From Paulownia fortunei (lineage: Eukaryota > Streptophyta > Magnoliopsida > Lamiales > Paulowniaceae), in assembly GCA_019321725.1 (NCBI GenBank), contig CM033116.1, positions 6,590,841-6,654,840 of the forward strand: 64,000 nucleotides of DNA, given 5' to 3'. Positions 25,101 to 36,817 of this stretch are shown in pieces. Under the pieces are notes generated by a model. The model had not been told where the DNA came from and did not search any database. It saw only the letters and a list, made by a program, of their open reading frames with translations. The position numbers and the translations under genes were made by a program. Position 1 is the first letter of the stretch, and the number at the start of each line of letters is the position of its first letter.

Positions 25101-25307
25101 AGGTATGACAATATTATCATACGTTTAGTGGGTCTGGCAGTTTTCGCTTTTGCAACAGCATTTATACTCCTCATGATGGAGACTCTTAGTGCTTTCCTCC
25201 ATGCTTTGCGTCTTCATTGGGTGGAATTTCAGAACAAGTTCTACAGTGGGGATGGATATAAGTTCAGGCCCTTTTCCTTTGCCGCATTAACTGATGACGA
25301 CGACTAG
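10131..25307 (+). CDS. VHA-a1: V-type proton ATPase subunit a, VHA-a1-like
   Basis: The gene encodes the large membrane subunit of the V-ATPase V0 sector, which carries the proton half-channels. Eighteen exons: 10131-10271, 11116-11160, 12895-13017, 13218-13325, 14571-14684, 14777-14950, 15229-15366, 15869-15976, 16074-16181, 16284-16432, 19158-19311, 20656-20816, 21291-21497, 21569-21752, 21857-21940, 23582-23778, 23865-23924, 25103-25307. They total 2,460 bases, or 819 aa plus stop, the normal length. The cytosolic N-terminal half begins [18 protein letters not shown]; the membrane half includes [26 protein letters not shown] and the conserved [12 protein letters not shown], whose arginine (about residue 727) matches the essential transport arginine of yeast Vph1. 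The N-terminus and the acidic ETELDE stretch (about 155-160) fit the trans-Golgi/early-endosome isoform a1 better than the vacuolar a2/a3. It ends in four aspartates. Intron 14 has a GC donor; the exon 6 donor (ATG|GTCATT) is weak. No lesion was seen. Confidence 0.93.
13020..13205. repeat. Low-complexity runs in VHA-a1 intron 3
   Basis: The intron is largely TTTC, TTC and ATT microsatellite (13,020-13,098) followed by a T-run of about 20 bases (13,180-13,200). It forms the polypyrimidine tract before the exon 4 acceptor at 13,217. Confidence 0.8.
13710..13910 (+). repeat. Four-copy imperfect repeat in VHA-a1 intron 4
   Basis: The motif CATTCACACAGGCAACAAA recurs with small changes near 13,712, 13,753, 13,801 and 13,860, each followed by an A-rich tract ending in AAATGA. 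Spacing is 41 to 59 bases. It appears to be a local tandem expansion. Confidence 0.65.
14049..14220. mobile_element. 172-bp MITE, Tourist/Harbinger-like, in VHA-a1 intron 4
   Basis: The left end reads GGCTATGTTTGGCTTTGTTT. The reverse complement of the right end reads GGGAATGTTTGGTTTTGTTT, giving terminal inverted repeats of about 20 bases with few mismatches. It is flanked by TTA (14,046-14,048) and TAA (14,221-14,223), which resembles the 3-bp TWA target of PIF/Harbinger elements but is not an exact duplicate. The interior is A- and C-rich with no coding capacity. Confidence 0.6.
17529..17652. repeat. 62-bp exact-period tandem duplication in VHA-a1 intron 10
   Basis: Two adjacent 62-base copies start at 17,529 and 17,591 with AAAGTAAGACTCTCG and end GGCGGAGTAAATTT. 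They differ at only a few positions, so the duplication is fairly young. It lies within the 2.7-kb intron 10 (16,433-19,157), which otherwise shows no coding content. Confidence 0.85.
21133..21170. repeat. TTTCAC hexamer repeat in VHA-a1 intron 12
   Basis: The sequence holds about four TTTCAC units grading into TATCAC units, followed shortly by a long T-run (21,188-21,201). It is a simple-sequence tract near the exon 13 acceptor. Confidence 0.85.
21753..21856 (+). other. Non-canonical GC-AG intron (VHA-a1 intron 14)
   Basis: Exon 14 ends GTACTTCAG at 21,752 and the intron begins GCATGA; the acceptor is TTGCAG at 21,856. Phase and family conservation require the GC donor: the encoded VLQ|VILLLL matches the usual PLQ|IVLLLL of the family. 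A GT nine bases upstream (21,744) could serve as an alternative donor and would remove three residues without changing the frame. Confidence 0.75.
22213..22220. repeat. Left 8-bp target duplication of hAT element
   Basis: The sequence ATTTAAAG is repeated exactly at 23,040-23,047 on the other side of the hAT element. Confidence 0.9.
22221..23039. mobile_element. 819-bp non-autonomous hAT transposon in VHA-a1 intron 15
   Basis: The left end reads TAGACCTGACCACGG. The reverse complement of the right end reads TAGAGGTGACCACGG, an inverted repeat with two mismatches that fits the plant hAT terminal pattern TAGAGGTG. The flanks are a perfect 8-bp duplication, ATTTAAAG, as hAT transposases make. 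GC-rich subterminal regions with repeated GGTTCCGG, CCGGCCCG and CGGGTT words enclose an AT-rich core (about 22,370-22,885). There is no transposase frame. The element makes up half of intron 15 and keeps clear of both splice sites. Confidence 0.92.
23040..23047. repeat. Right 8-bp target duplication of hAT element
   Basis: ATTTAAAG is an exact copy of 22,213-22,220. Confidence 0.9.
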
Positions 25308-25728
25308 TATCTTTTCATGTCATTTTTTGTGATTTTTGGAAGTAGCAGGAAGAAGAAAAATTTTGCAGTGGCGATGGACCATAGTATGGAACGACAAGAA
25401 TCTTTACTTCTCTTTAACATGATACTAGTTGATTAGACTTGTAATTGTAAGTCCTGACTCAAGATTCTTTAGTTGCAAAGGAGAGTTTTATCTGGAGAGC
25501 TTATAACTATTTTTGTCCTAAATCCTTTCCTCTCGGGTGCAAATTGGGCTTAGGGATTGAGGAGTTGTAAAGAGGGACCTTTTATACGTAGAATCTCTAC
25601 CTTTTTAGTTCTTTTGGGGAGTATAACTTTTACACACAATCTCCATTGTTCAAATACTTATATAGGCTATGTTTAAACGATTCTTTTATGTAATAATGAA
25701 TCAAATTCTGACTGATCTATCTTTCCAG

Positions 25729-25819
25729 ATTTTACCTTGTTGCTAAGCAGTCTCATGTATTGCCACTTGATCATAATCGGAGCCTTGCTGCAATAGCTAA
25801 CACGGTTTTTAAGTTGCAG
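25729..25819 (+). other. Possible orphan exon, 30 codons
   Basis: A 91-base stretch between CCAG (acceptor) and CAG|GTCTCT (donor) is open for 30 codons and has coding-like composition. Its translation begins FYLVAKQSHVLPLD and ends AIANTVFKLQ. It lies 420 bases past the VHA-a1 stop. I do not recognise the family and saw no adjoining exon. It may be a gene fragment, a rare alternative exon, or chance. Confidence 0.3.
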
Positions 25820-27459
25820 GTCTCTCTTCGTTCTGCTCATCTCGGTCTTTTCCTTCGCCCCTTTTTTTTATCCTCATTCGTTCTATTATAATTCACAATA
25901 CTGAATGGACCAGGACAAATTACTGTTTCTGAATCTGCTTCTATTTTGAGAATTTTCTAGTTCAAGGATAGGAGCATTGATGCAGATGCTAGTATTAGAT
26001 ATTACGTGATATGTAACTTCTTAAAGCTTTTAAAACATGATATGCTGAATATGTTAAAACCAGAGTAACAAATATCTCCAATAACCTGCCCGATGCTGGA
26101 TCTAGATAAATATAACCTGTAATCTGTCCCATATCCAAATTTCATGGTTGTTGATAGGTTAAAAAAATAAATCCAGTTACTCGATTTGAGATTAATCATT
26201 AAAAGTTTGAATTCGATTCGTTAAATATAATAAATTAAATTTGAATATATATTTTAATTTGAATTCGGTTCAAGTTCGACTCTGACTTGATGAGTGAAAA
26301 ACTGACAAAACATATAAAGAAATATTAAGGTACGAGTTTGAGCTCGATTTATATTCAACTCAATTAAAATTTATTTAAACTCGATTTAATTAATAATTAA
26401 ATCAAGTTCAAATATAATTTTTAAATTCAATAAAAATTCAAATGTGTTTAACTCTATTTGATTTGTTTACATATTTAATTATTTGTATGGAAGTGAAGTA
26501 AATATAATGAAATGCTAACAATATCATTATTTACAAAAAATTTCGAAAAGCTTGGAACATTTATCAAAATATTTCCAGAACATGATTAGAAGCTCATTGC
26601 CAAAAAGTTTGTCGAACCATTTCAGCCTTTATAGTAAAAGGTTAAACTTAAAGTTGATCAAATTTAATAAACATTGATCTGGTACAATGGGATCAACTAC
26701 GTCAAGTGTATTTCCAGTCAACGATATGATGGCATATAAGAACCCAAAGAGCTCGATCATAGAGCCAAGGATTATGAACTGGATCGAGGAGAGTCCTGGA
26801 ACAAGGATTTGCCACTAGGAGATCATTAAACCTTCGAATGGCCTTAAACTATAATCCTGCTATGAGGGTAAGTGAGGATAATCTAAAAGAAATCAAAGAG
26901 ATCTGAGCAATGAATACGAGGAAACAATCTTGGGGCTTTCTTTATAGTCGGTTGACCTGACACGTGGCAAGACTTGACCTAGTTTAGTGTGTACATAATT
27001 TTGAATATGAATGATAACGAGTCAAAATTGGGACGAATTTAGTCAAATTTAAAATTTTTTACATCAATTCAAATAAAACTGAAATTTTTTTAAACAACCA
27101 ACAAGAAGTGAAAAGAGTAAAAAACCAACAAGATGCATAACAAAAGAGGCCGACGTCGGTGTGCTCACGCTGCAAGGAAGACGGTGCTGGTGTGAAGTGG
27201 AGGTGGGTTGTTCGTTAAAAGGCAAAACAAAAGAGTGGTTCTCGCATCATTTTCTCCGGCATAGTGTGGTAGGTGTCGGCGCCATAGGGATCCCAAGGCC
27301 AGGACGATAGAGGGTGGTGATCAATAGTGGAGTGGAATGAATGTGGAACTATTCTCAGAATGAGAGAAAAGTAGAGAAATGAAATCTCTAGTGGTTGAGA
27401 AACAAAATAAGTCAAACAATTAAAAAGTGAAAACCTTAATATATTTATACCCCTTATAG

Positions 27460-27612
27460 ATGGGCGGTTTCGGAGCGGGTTTTATTGGACCCGTTATTCG
27501 GGTTCACAACCCAGTGGGTCTGAAAAAAACGAACCCGTTACCCGCCCCCATTATCCGTTTATTCACTCTGATGGTGGATTCGAGTAAGATCTAGTTTCAT
27601 TGTCATCCCTAA
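27460..27612. repeat. hAT-like GC-rich repeat fragment
   Basis: Words such as GGGCGG, GGAGCGGG, TTCGGGTT and CGTTACCCGCCCCC, with an end reading ATTGTCATCCCTA, are typical of plant non-autonomous hAT-like elements. The left end (TAGATGGGCGG) only loosely mirrors the right, and no target duplication was found. Confidence 0.4.
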
Positions 27613-30095
27613 TTTTGAATTTTATCGCAAGTTGAGTTTGAATAGATCTGACCTACAGATAAGTGAGCAGAACTTAGTATTTAATTTAATATATTTTAAG
27701 TAATGAGCGATATTTATTCTTTTCCATATCAACATTTATTTCCCTCATCAAATATCTTCCAACAATCTCAGACAAATGCGATGAGGGTCTTGTTGGGAGC
27801 TTCTTACTAGCAAAAGCAAGTAAAACAAGAATAAACAATCAGAATCTATAATTAAATTCTTAATCTCCAGATGATGTGCAAGAACTAAAGTTATTTTTGT
27901 TATTAATCTGTGTTTTGAGTCTTTTGACATTGCAAAAATGCACAATTCACATCAGGATTTTTGACCGGTTATGTAAGATTAATCCAATAGTTGAATTAGT
28001 TTCTCGTGAATAAATATAACTATAATTAGTGTTTGGCATCGGGATCAAGTTTGTTCCTAATGTCCCTACCAAACTTAGTTTGATAAAGTATTTTGCATTA
28101 CTTCCAATTTGCAGGACATGGTTAAACCCATTTCTGTTTTTGAATTTTCCAAACAGACGCCGTAGCCAATGAACGGTTTAGGATTTCAAAGATTGGCACT
28201 TATATAATTTTCCCTCATCATCTTTGGTGCCATTTCTCAGTATAAAGCAAAAACTTCTATCCCCATTTACCTTTTCTCCGAGTTACCTGCCAAATTGCAA
28301 AGTAGATATTTGAACTTAAAGAATAAGTTGGTAAACTAATTATCTTTGTGATAGATGAATTTGTGACTAGTATTTTTGATTAAGAGTCCATCGGCCTTTG
28401 CGATAATAACTATAGTTCAATTCAAATACTATAAGAAAATAGAAATTTTATAGTTATTTTTGAAGAGGGCTGTTGCACTAATTCCCCCTCATGCTTTTTT
28501 TGCTCATTCAAAAAAAAAGGGTGAATTTAATGTTTGGTGTTAACTATAAAAATGTACACTTTATCCGCTTTAATTAAAAAAATAATCTCAAATTTATCAC
28601 TCTTTAATATATTTGGAAAATATTGAAGTTAAGATAGTGAAACTTTAAAATTTTATTTGCACTTAATATTATAAATCAATTAATTTAAACTAAACCAAAT
28701 GACTAGTTGAATTTTAGTTTACTATATAATAAAATAATTTTTATTAGTCATTATAAAAATAATAGTTAAAAAAATAATAATTGGTAAGACTTAAATAATT
28801 ATTTGAAAAATGATGAAACACTGTGAAATGGATAACCTTAAATCTTAAGAATGAAAATGTGAAGTAAGTTTAAATCTTGAGAATGGAAAAATAAGTAAGG
28901 TATCAACTTTCCTCACCTTCCCGCCCATCAACATCATTTATGGTTTTACTATTTAACAACTTTATGCATAACCCATGTTTTTTATTAACACACACTCCGC
29001 TCTTATTATTTTGACCCATTTTGTAAGAAGGCACCCTTCTCTGAAGTTTGAGGGCCATGTTGAGTTTCTTACCAACGTGGTAACACACACTCCGCTCTTA
29101 CTATGTCCAGTTTCTTAGAGATCTCATGACCCTAAATGCTCTCTACACTCCCATTCCTAAGTTAAGGGGTTATGTTCAGTTCGTTACAGATCTCATGACT
29201 CTAGATATTTTCCATTTATTGGCCAATGTCAATTTTTCAAGTAAAAGTGCTATTTTATTTAAGAGTCTTTTAAGCTTTTCTTAGAATCATTAATTATTAA
29301 ATCACTATTTATTATACCATCCAAAATAATCAATTTAATTTGACTTAACACGAGTTAGATCAGAGTTGAAAAAATAAAAATTTTGTATATTTTTACATTA
29401 TTATTCATAAAAGTAGTAATTATAAGTTAATCCTATCACATCGTTACTTTAATTGAAGAAATTTTTTTGAAGTATAAAAAAAGTTATTTTATAAAATGAC
29501 TCTTGTTTTGAGACATTCCAAAAAGAAAATGAGAGAAATAAATTTGAGACGTATGAGTAATTAAGAATAAAATTAATTTATTAAATAAAAGATATTATTT
29601 TATATAGTATATTAAATATAAATTTCAATTGTATCATTTTATAATTGGTTATGTTTCTAAGTGTAAATAAAGATTTAAAATTTTAATATTTTAACTTCCA
29701 TATTTTCTCAAATATATTAAAAAAGGAGATAAAATTAGAAAACAAATTATCTATTCTTACTTGAAGAAGGGCAAAGTGCTTATTTTGAGGGACAAAGTCA
29801 CGTCAAGCATATAAGTGGGGGTGAAAGGGGGTGAAATTCAAGCTCCACTGAAATCCCTGATCGTCGTCTCTAACTGTATATCTCAATACCCTCAGAGCTT
29901 TACAGTTACTCTGAATGGTGGCATACGCTTCTGTTCCTTCAACAGATGCCACGTCCTTCATCAAATATTCTCCCCTTTATCTTTTACTGTTCGAATTCTT
30001 GTCTCCTTTTACTGTGTGTAATAGGTGTAATTTGATAGGAAGCCATTATCTGTCTTTTCTTGTTTTACTACTCTGGAAGCTGAAACTGAGTTGAT

Positions 30096-33000
30096 ATGGA
30101 CGGACTGTACAGGAATTCTGAAAATGGGTTGCTCGAATTTTTCAAGAGAGAGATGGGTTTATCCCCTCCCAGGATTTTCTCTCGCCGGGTCTCTGCTTCC
30201 CGGATACCCCGCTCACCCATTCTCTTCTGTATATCCAGACATGCCTGGGCAACATATGTTGGAGTAAAATTATGATGAATTATGAACTGTTATTGAAATG
30301 GTGAATGACTATGTACCCATTGATCTCTCCTTTTTGTTGCTTTTTGCTAAATTTCTCCCTTTTCTTTCTCTTGGGGTATGAAACTTTTGATGCTTGGTTG
30401 TCATATATTGATTGGGATGATGTAATTTATCAGAATGGTGATGGAGAGTTAGATGTTGGATTGGATGCAGAAATTATGATGTTTGATCTGTAAGGCAGTT
30501 AATAGGTTAGTGGCTGTCAGGGGTTTAGTTGTAATTCTTGGTGGTGTTGGAGTTCCTTGCCCCCTCTTGCTAACCAAAAACTGCAATCAATGTTACCCAA
30601 TTCTTGTTTTGTTTGTGTGCCATGTTAGGTGTCCCCTACAAATATCTGTGTGTTTTATATCACTCTATGAGTATCAAAGCTAAATGAAAAGCCTTATAAA
30701 GGCCTTAGGACTTGTATTAAAGCCATATTATCTCGTATTCCATTTTGTGGCTGTGCGACGTGTATTTTTTATGGATGGAGATAAAGGGAGTTTGAAACAG
30801 CCATCTGAAAGTTAAGCTTGGAAGGCCGCAGTAATTGCTACCTAAGATCTGCAGTGGAAAGGACGAAATCAAAGAGAAGACTGAAAAGGAAAACATTAAT
30901 TTTTTCCCCTGGAAATAGAAGGAAGAGGAAGAGAAGAAGAAAGAAGAAAGAAGAAAGAAGAAAGAAGAAAGAGGAAAACCTCTGTATTCCCCCCTCTCTG
31001 GTCACGGTTAGCAGGGAATCAGAGAAATTCTACATGCGAAGAGAGCTTTACCCCAGTAAAATTTCATGCTCATAATAGCCACACAGACAACAAAAGAATT
31101 ATCCTATTAGTGTGACTTTACAAGTGTCATAATATGATTGAATGTGGATGCAGAAATCTGAAGTCATCTAAGTAATTGGACCGGTTTTAAGTTTAGTCTC
31201 GGAATTTACCAGTAGAAGTATGAAACTTTTCTAGCCTAAAAAAAAGTGTTATTGACATTGCCAAATCTCTAGAAATTAAACCTCAGACCTATTATATTTG
31301 AATTTCCATTCCCAACCGTCCAGACTTTTCTAAGGTTTACAATAAGATGATGTCTATGTCTCCCTTAACATAGTTATAATCTGCTGTTGCCATATCCTCA
31401 AAACTTCTACCTCATTTGGGCTCAGACAACGCTACACACCAAAAATAAAGACTAAGCTTTGCTCCATTAATTGCAAAATAGCAACAGTTTATTAAGATCC
31501 GTAAGACATTTGTGCATTATTTTGTCATGACTTTCTTCTCCCTTTCTTTATACGAAATGCTCAACATCTTTTGATTTATTATATGTGTTATATGTGCTGC
31601 ATTGTCCTTGTCTTGTCGTTCTATTGTCCGTGTTTTGCATCATGACAAAATATGTTCACTTCTTTTGACAACTTACTTTGTTGACCTTAATATCCTCTTG
31701 AATTCTGTGTCTGCAAATATTCAAAATCATGAATGTTTAACGCTCAGTATCTTTTCATATATTAGACAATGAATCATGCGTACGAGCCTTTTCTTGCTTG
31801 ATACAGACCCTGATCGAGCATATTGATTTGTATGGGAAACTAAACGGTCATCAGGGATGTGTAAATTCAGTTGCATTCAACTCTACTGGCGAGCTTCTTG
31901 TATCTGGTTCTGATGACCGACAAATAATGCTCTGGGACTGGGCAGCAGAGAAACTGAAATTTTCATATCCATCTGGCCATTTGGACAATATATTCCAGGC
32001 CAGAATCATGCCATTCACTGATGACTGCAAAATAATAACTTCATCTGCCAATTACCAGGTAATTTGGCCAATAGATATGCATTTGAGATTGACTATGTTC
32101 TACGAGCAATCCTTTGGGGCTGAAATTGATGTACAAAGATAAAGCTTAATAATTGTGGTAACCTTGATGGAAGATTTTAAATGGCAGGCAAACTTGAAAT
32201 TACTACGTTGACATATCTAGAAATTTCATCCGACTTGTACTGAAGAGGCAATCTGCCAATCTGAGGTGTCGTGTGAGCGAAAAATCACAAAGTACATATG
32301 TTTGTATTTTGATGGGCTGAATATGAATTATAACATCTGAATTTCATTAAAATTTGCATGTGATGGTGTAGTTCCCTAAAGAACTTAGGGCTTCAATTCA
32401 TAACATGTAGACACTCTCATCTTGATGGCTTTTCATTTGTTATCTTTTTGTGCTGCATTTTTCTTTCATTTACTATTGAAATTATATCTCTCTTTGTCCA
32501 TGCTTCTCAACAATACTCTATACTTTGGTTCAAAGGAAAATAAATTCTCGATAATAAAGGTTTAGGGTCTTATTCTTCCTATTCATCTGCGAAGTATGCG
32601 AGAGAGATGGAGAATAAGGAAATAAATAACGAAGACGAATAATATGAGCATAGCTAATGCAAATTGCCAGGTCTTTGTTGCGTCCGTTAACAAGGCCATT
32701 CCTACGAATATAACTACGACCTGCCTTATTCTGCTAGGTTAGAACTTGTTAGATTATGAGTATGTTGCCTTCTAATAATCCTGTTGATTATAAATCTGAC
32801 ACTCCAGACATCTGTATTTCTTACTATTTAAAACATGATTTCCTACTGCAGGTCAGGCTTAGCCAGGTATTGGGCAATGGTTCAGTAGAAACAAAGAGAT
32901 TATCCAAGCACCAAGGTCGTGTTCACAGTCTTGCTGTGGAACCAGGAAGTCCTTATGTATTTTATAGGTGCGGGGAGGATGGCTTTGTCCAACATGTAGG

Positions 33001-33791
33001 CTTTTTAAGTTCTAATATTCATAACAAATTTCCTTTCAATCCTTTATCATGCCGGACTCCGTATTTCTTTTGCAGTATGATCTACGAAGTTGTTCTGCTA
33101 CCAAGCTTTTCTATTGCTCATCATTCGCAGAAAACAACTGGTCTTCAAGTATGGGGCTGAATTCCATTGTTACTGACCCAAGAAATCCTAATTATTTTGC
33201 TGTAGGAGGTGCTGATGTTTATGCACGTGTTTATGACATCAGGAAGTACCAAGTAAATGTATCAACTAAACAAGGAAGCCCTGTCAACACTTTTTGCACT
33301 CATCATCTTACTGGGACAGATGATGTTCATATTACAGCATTAGCTTTCTCCAACACAAGTGAACTGCTTGTCTCGTACAATGATGAGCTCATTTATTTGT
33401 TTCAAAAGAACATGGGTTTGGGTTCAAATCCCTTGTCTTCACCATCTGAAGAGTCAACATAAATGGGCAGATGCAAAAGTTTATTCAGGTCACAGGAACT
33501 CTTATAAATTTCAGTTTCTCAACTCTTAACAACATTTCCATGTGTGAACAGATAATGGAAGCTAATAGGCAAGGTCGAGAGGACCATTCATGGGTAACAT
33601 TCACTCCTGATGTGATCATGCATGTTTTGCGTCGGCACAGGAGGCAAGCACAGGTATATACTGAAAGAAGATGTAACAGAGAAGATATTGAGAGTGATGA
33701 GGATGATGAACGGGAGGCTTACCTTGTAGGATTTTCAGATGTCGTTCGTTCTGAGGATGACGGGAACTCCAGAGAATGCAATATTAACTAG
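30096..33791 (+). pseudogene. DCAF8-like WD40 repeat protein, broken
   Basis: Intact relatives are WD40 substrate receptors of CUL4-DDB1 ubiquitin ligases (DCAF8 type). Exon 1 starts at ATG 30,096 (MDGLYRNSENGLLEFF); its usual donor after RRVSAS is gone, though a GT at 30,189 would splice in frame. Later exons are 31807-32058 (GHQGCVNSVAFNSTGELLVS, GSDDRQIMLWDW), 32852-32995 (KHQGRVHSLAVEPGSPYVFY) and 33076 onward (DPRNPNYFAVGGADVYARVY). A TAA at 33,460-33,462 ends the frame. The expected VYSGHRNS follows in another frame, then the exons for the last WD repeats are missing, and the conserved C-terminus (IMEANRQGREDHS to ECNIN) resumes at 33,552-33,791. Introns are kept, so this is a duplicated rather than processed copy. 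A truncated 291-residue product is possible. Confidence 0.8.
30922..30966. repeat. GAA/AAGAAAG purine repeat
   Basis: The sequence holds tandem AAGAAGAAAG-type units within the first intron of the WD40 pseudogene. It is a simple-sequence tract. Confidence 0.85.
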
Positions 33792-34585
33792 AGTTGTGTA
33801 TTTGTACCCTCACATTTCTTTTTCAGTTATCCCGACTGTTTTTGCACAGTCATTCTCTGTACTTGAAGATTTCCATATTCGGCCTATACTTCCAGATGTG
33901 AAATATTTTTTGCATTCGCTTAGCTTGGAGCCTAAGTACCCAAATGACTGGAAAATGGCTTGCTTTTTCTCGTCTGTGTGCAATATGTAAAAAAATTCGG
34001 ATTTAAGTATTTTGTGGCAATGAGAAGCTTGCTTAATGACGAGGAATTTCATGCAATTTATTTGGATATTACTCAAGTGGGTGAGGTAGGTAGATGATGA
34101 ATGTGTATATAATATTGATATTATAATGTGTATAGATGTTGAATGTGTGTATAATATTGATATTATAATGTATAATTTAACGATTCACTACTTTGTATCT
34201 AAGTGGAATCTCATGGGACATTCTTATTGAATACCTATGCAGGTCGAAATTGTGACACAAATGTTAATTGAATACAAATGGGAACAAGTCATAACTCAGT
34301 TTTTGACATATATGCAGCAGATTCTGTTCTGATAGAAGCTATAAATGCATGTCTAAGTAAAAACTTAGGATACTTTAATGTGGAATTTTACACTTAATGG
34401 GGTATTTTGTTCTTGTTTGGTTAATTAGTTTGCCATATTTTTTTTAAAGGATACGAATGAGTATTAATACATCAAGATATTGTGTAATTACAAAGATGAG
34501 TAGTTAGTGACTATAAAATATTATTCGTGCACACACTAAAACTTTAATGAAGAAATGATTTTACATGGTAAATATCAAAAATAAG

Positions 34586-34655
34586 ATTTTTTTTTTTCGA
34601 ACTCCCGACTTTCAGGTTGTACCTCATACGCTATTTATTGCGCCACTTACCGTGG
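34586..34655 (-). repeat. Truncated tRNA-derived SINE
   Basis: On the minus strand TAAGTGGCGCAATAAATAGC (A-box-like) is followed after about 20 bases by GTCGGGAGTTCGAA (B-box-like) and then an A-run of about 11. The arrangement is that of a tRNA-related SINE head joined directly to a poly-A tail. Confidence 0.5.
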
Positions 34656-36044
34656 TTAGAAAGTTATACAGAAAAAATTAATTTAAAATTTATATGTTAA
34701 TATATATGGAAACTTTGACAAATCAAGATAATTAGGATGTAAATGAAAAATTAAAGATTCAAAAGTATGTTATTTTTTGCAGAATTCAATTCAACATACA
34801 TACATCCTATTTATAGAAAATAGAATATCCAAAATACGTCATGTTAACTTTCTGTTTATTTTTAAAGAAGTCAAGCAGTGCTTTTCCAGCTTTTGGTATT
34901 ATTGTAAATAATTAAAAAAAAAAAGACAATTTTGCACTCAGTAATTTGTAATAATCCCAAATTACCCATAATTACCTCAAATCAAATTTGCCCATTCATT
35001 GCTTTTAAATTTTATCATTAATATTAATAACTCGTATTTTTAGTTTTTAGATATACTATATACATATCATACAGCATATGGTTACAATTTATGTATATAA
35101 ACTTGTGTAGCACATATTTATAGTATACATCTCATATTATTAATATATATAGACAACCACCCAACCCTATGAGTGTGTATACATATATATTATGAAATTA
35201 AATATACATATATTCATATGCAAACACACATTCATATTTATGTATATATTCGTAATTTTTTAAACATAATATGTAACTATATATATTAATTCATATATAT
35301 GTACTATTCAGAGTATTTATGTACATATATATATGTGCACGTGTAAATATTTATTTACACTATGTGTTATATAAATGTATATGTGTTTATATATAATATT
35401 GATGAGTATTAATTTACAGAACAAGACAATCGATCTTCCTTCTTAAATTGCTCAAATATCTTTCCGAGAATTCTTGCAAAAATAAGGTTAAGCATGTTGG
35501 ATTTTGGTATAATAAAAACCTTTCAATACTTGAGTGTGAATTGTTGTCACATAGAAATTATTAATAAAATAAAATATTTAATATATAACTTAATCATTTT
35601 TTTAAGAGAAATATGACTTTTTTCAAATAGGACTGTAACGTTATGTCTTAAGGTTGATCCATTCCTATTACAACTATAATTCTAAGATTCTTATAATTAG
35701 ACTCAATCATCAAGAAATATCTAGCTATTATATAATAAAATAAAAAAATAGTCCTTTTTATAGATTGGGACAAAATGCCCTTAAAGTGTTGTGCAATAGC
35801 TAATCGAACCGCACAATATAGACCAATCGTAAAAGCTCAATAGTCAATCAAACCATCTTAACTTGACATTAGACAATTTATTCCAATATTTTAAGGTCAA
35901 TTAGGTAGTATCATATACATAGACATTTATATACATGAATTTTATTATAATATATGTAATATATATATGTATATAAAAATATATACATATAATTGTATGT
36001 AGGTATGAATGGAGGCATGTACATAATGTATAAGTATATATATA

Positions 36045-36410
36045 GGGGATGGTAATGAGTATAATCTAAATTGTGATTATCTGGATCCAATACCTGATCC
36101 GTTAAAATTTTTAAGGATTTAAATCTAGACCCACACCAAACTCAAATTCATTGGATAGACCCATGAAACCCGTTAAATTCATTTTACAATGTAAAAAATA
36201 TTCAAAATTATATTTTAAAAAAATAATACTATAAAATTTTTACAAAATCTACTTATTTAAAAAAAATTATATAAATATATAATATAAATTTTAAAAAAAT
36301 AAAAAAAATAAACAAGTCAGATTTAGATCGAATCGAATTTAAAAATACAAAACTCAAAATCCTATCCAAACTCATTTAGACTATTCAAATCAATCCCCAT
36401 TGCCCTCTCT
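36045..36410. repeat. Decayed hAT-like dispersed repeat
   Basis: The left end reads AGGGGATGGTAATGAG and the right end CCCCATTGCCCTC, a rough inverted repeat. The inside is rich in CAAACTCAAAT and GATCGAATC words. No target duplication was seen. Confidence 0.35.
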
Positions 36411-36817
36411 CTCCCTATATATATATATATATATATGCATATATGCATACACTATTCAACCCCATATAAATATACTTTATGTTTATTCATGTGTATTTAT
36501 ATATCGTACACATATGTGTACCTACATACTCTAGGCACGTATATGTACTATATATATTTGTATATTCGTAATTTTATAAAATAATACTATATATACTGAA
36601 AAATAGATGTTTTTTTAATCCTTGATTTCAAATATAAGAATAACGGTTTGGAAAAGATGGCGAACTTCCTCGGCGATTAGCATCACGCGCTTCCCCGGTT
36701 ATATTCCCGCTCGCCCTCATTTTCAAAATCACTTCACACACTTCAGATTTCAGACCATACAAATCAAAATCTGAAACCCTATTTTCCCTGTACAGTTCAA
36801 TTATCTACATTACTTTT

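Larger units (their letters stand above)
25308..30095. other. 3' flank of VHA-a1 and intergenic DNA
   Basis: The first few hundred bases should be the VHA-a1 3' UTR. There is a possible orphan exon at 25,729-25,819, an AT-rich dispersed repeat near 26,180-26,480 (recurrent CGATTT, GAATTCG and GAGCTCG words) and a GC-rich hAT-like fragment at 27,460-27,612. Bases 28,990-29,200 hold short repeated words (CACACTCCGCTCTTA twice, GATCTCATGAC twice). No complete gene was seen. Confidence 0.6.
33792..36656. other. Intergenic, AT-rich, no gene seen
   Basis: The stretch contains the pseudogene 3' flank, a short tandem repeat near 34,090-34,165 (unit GTGTATATAATATTGATATTATAATGT split over two copies), a SINE-like fragment at 34,586-34,655 and a long TA/ATG-rich low-complexity belt at 35,040-36,040. 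A decayed repeat lies at 36,045-36,410. No coding region was found. Confidence 0.6.

Noticed and set aside
28989..29200. Repeated words CACACTCCGCTCTTA and GATCTCATGAC as a mobile element
   Set aside because: Only two copies each, without ends or a consistent unit.
35040..36040. TATGTACATA-rich belt as a possible satellite or scaffold-attachment region
   Set aside because: No regular period could be followed by eye; it reads as general TA-rich low complexity.
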